Below, piece after piece: positions 7,159 to 7,622 of a DNA stretch of 7,622 bases; position 1 is the first letter of the stretch, and every line of letters begins with the position of its first letter. The stretch covers positions 1 to 7,622 of the forward strand of contig MHER01000028.1 in the NCBI GenBank assembly GCA_001805205.1, in the 5' to 3' direction. The DNA is from Nitrospirae bacterium RIFCSPLOW2_12_42_9 (GTDB taxonomy: Bacteria > Nitrospirota > 9FT-COMBO-42-15 > HDB-SIOI813). The translations under genes were made by a program, and so were the position numbers. The notes below the pieces were generated by a model that had not been told where the DNA came from, did not search any database, and worked only from the letters and a program-made list of their open reading frames with translations.

Positions 7159-7622
7159 AGGGTATATCCTCCTTTTTAATGATCCTTTTTTCAAATTTGT
7201 CTTTTCTGAGTAACGTTACGAACATTGATAAAAACATCTTAAAGATATAATAGACGGGCTTTAAACCACTATGCATCGATTTCCTACCCGGACTTGGATG
7301 CATCAGAACAGGTACCTCCTTTATACGGAGGCCCGCACGATGAAGCATGATAATCGTATCCGCATCAGGATAGTCCACAGGGTAGTAAGGGCTTGCGTAA
7401 AACCGGACCGCGTCCCTGTTCAGTGCCTGGAAACCCGAGGTTGGGTCTGTTATCTTTTGATGGATTATAAAGGAGACAATCCTTCGAAATAAGGTAATCC
7501 CCACCCTGCGCGGGAAGGGTGCCTTATAATTACTGTCCGGGGATAGAAAACGCGATCCTATCACCACGTCTGCATCCTCTTTTTTAATCTCTTCAAGGAG
7601 GAGATTAATCGAATCAGGGTCA
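7127..7622 (-). CDS. GT2 glycosyltransferase, C-terminal part only (polyprenyl-phosphate sugar synthase-like)
   Basis: The frame is open to the right edge, so the N-terminus lies outside the window; 164 residues are visible. They begin DPDSINLLLEEI, corresponding to the end of the family's 'DGDGQHDP' metal-binding loop, then VVIGSRFLSPDS, PRRVGITLFRRIVSFI, TDPTSGFQALNRDAVRF, YPVDYPDADTIIML, LRIKEVPVLMHPSPGRKSMHSG and a weakly hydrophobic helix (VYYIFKMFLSMFVTLL). This C-terminal pattern belongs to bacterial polyprenyl-phosphate mannose/glucose synthase-like GT2 enzymes that are often found directly before DUF2304. A GTG at 7565-7567 is not the true start, because conserved sequence continues upstream of it. 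Its 3' end overlaps DUF2304 by 32 bases. Donor sugar and the upstream gene neighbourhood cannot be seen here. Confidence 0.9.
   Translation of the reverse strand, partial: DPDSINLLLEEIKKEDADVVIGSRFLSPDSNYKAPFPRRVGITLFRRIVSFIIHQKITDPTSGFQALNRDAVRFYASPYYPVDYPDADTIIMLHRAGLRIKEVPVLMHPSPGRKSMHSGLKPVYYIFKMFLSMFVTLLRKDKFEKRIIKKEDIPYDAPTKDIRH
7168..7174 (-). promoter_or_regulatory. Ribosome binding site fixing the DUF2304 start
   Basis: AAGGAGG lies nine bases before the ATG at 7156-7158 and is embedded in the coding sequence of the upstream GT2 (codons for KKEDIP). It is the strongest SD on this side of the window and supports the shorter 117-residue form of the DUF2304 protein. Confidence 0.8.

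Noticed and set aside
6104..7492. Several plus-strand frames (6104-6406, 6555-6917, 6917-7213, 7271-7492)
   Set aside because: All are antisense shadows of the GT2, DUF2304 and GT2 genes; their translations show no family features.
1..7622. CRISPR arrays, tRNA or rRNA genes, insertion sequences, riboswitches
   Set aside because: No repeat-spacer pattern, cloverleaf, transposase frame or long terminal inverted repeats were seen, and the genes leave almost no untranslated space.

Overview
Every gene I can support in this window lies on the minus strand, so transcription runs from position 7622 towards position 1. The content is bacterial: Shine-Dalgarno sites, ATG/GTG/TTG starts, ATGA stop-start overlaps and the standard code. 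Sugar polymer and lipid-linked sugar genes beside a toxin-antitoxin pair suggest a free-living environmental, probably diderm, bacterium. No phylogenetic marker is present, so I do not name a phylum. Base composition drifts: lines counted by hand give 36/60 G+C at 7381-7440 but 17/60 at 121-180.

From 7622 down to 2699 there is a tightly packed membrane glycosylation operon. It holds the C-terminal part of a family-2 glycosyltransferase (GT2), a small three-helix DUF2304 membrane protein, a DPM1-like GT2, a very large ArnT/PMT-like GT-C membrane glycosyltransferase with an extra N-terminal membrane region and a TPR-like tail, and an ALG5-like GT2. Adjacent genes overlap by 4 to about 32 bases, which implies translational coupling. 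A GT4 glycosyltransferase (1490-2683) follows after only 15 bases. The likely logic is that GT2 enzymes charge a polyprenyl phosphate with a sugar, a small membrane protein helps place or flip it, and the GT-C enzyme transfers the sugar to an acceptor outside the cytoplasm. This resembles GtrA/GtrB/GtrC cassettes, with DUF2304 where GtrA would be.

From 1498 to 896 there is a compact type II toxin-antitoxin module: an AbrB-like antitoxin and a RelE-like toxin, overlapping by 17 bases. It has its own near-consensus promoter (TTGACA, 17-base spacer, TATCAT). The -35 box lies inside the last codons of the GT4 gene, and the -10 box sits exactly between the arms of an imperfect inverted repeat that may be the autoregulatory operator.

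Below 895 there is an AT-rich 110-base gap, then a SAM-dependent methyltransferase (63-785) with a hydrophobic, cysteine-rich C-terminus, and then the first 14 codons of a further gene running off the left edge. I saw no tRNA, rRNA, CRISPR array, insertion sequence or convincing intrinsic terminator.

The best candidates for something new are the DUF2304-containing glycosylation cassette, an in-frame A_AAA_AAA heptamer at the stop of the DPM1-like GT2 that could fuse it to the GT-C enzyme, and the AbrB/RelE-type pairing with its promoter-operator layout.
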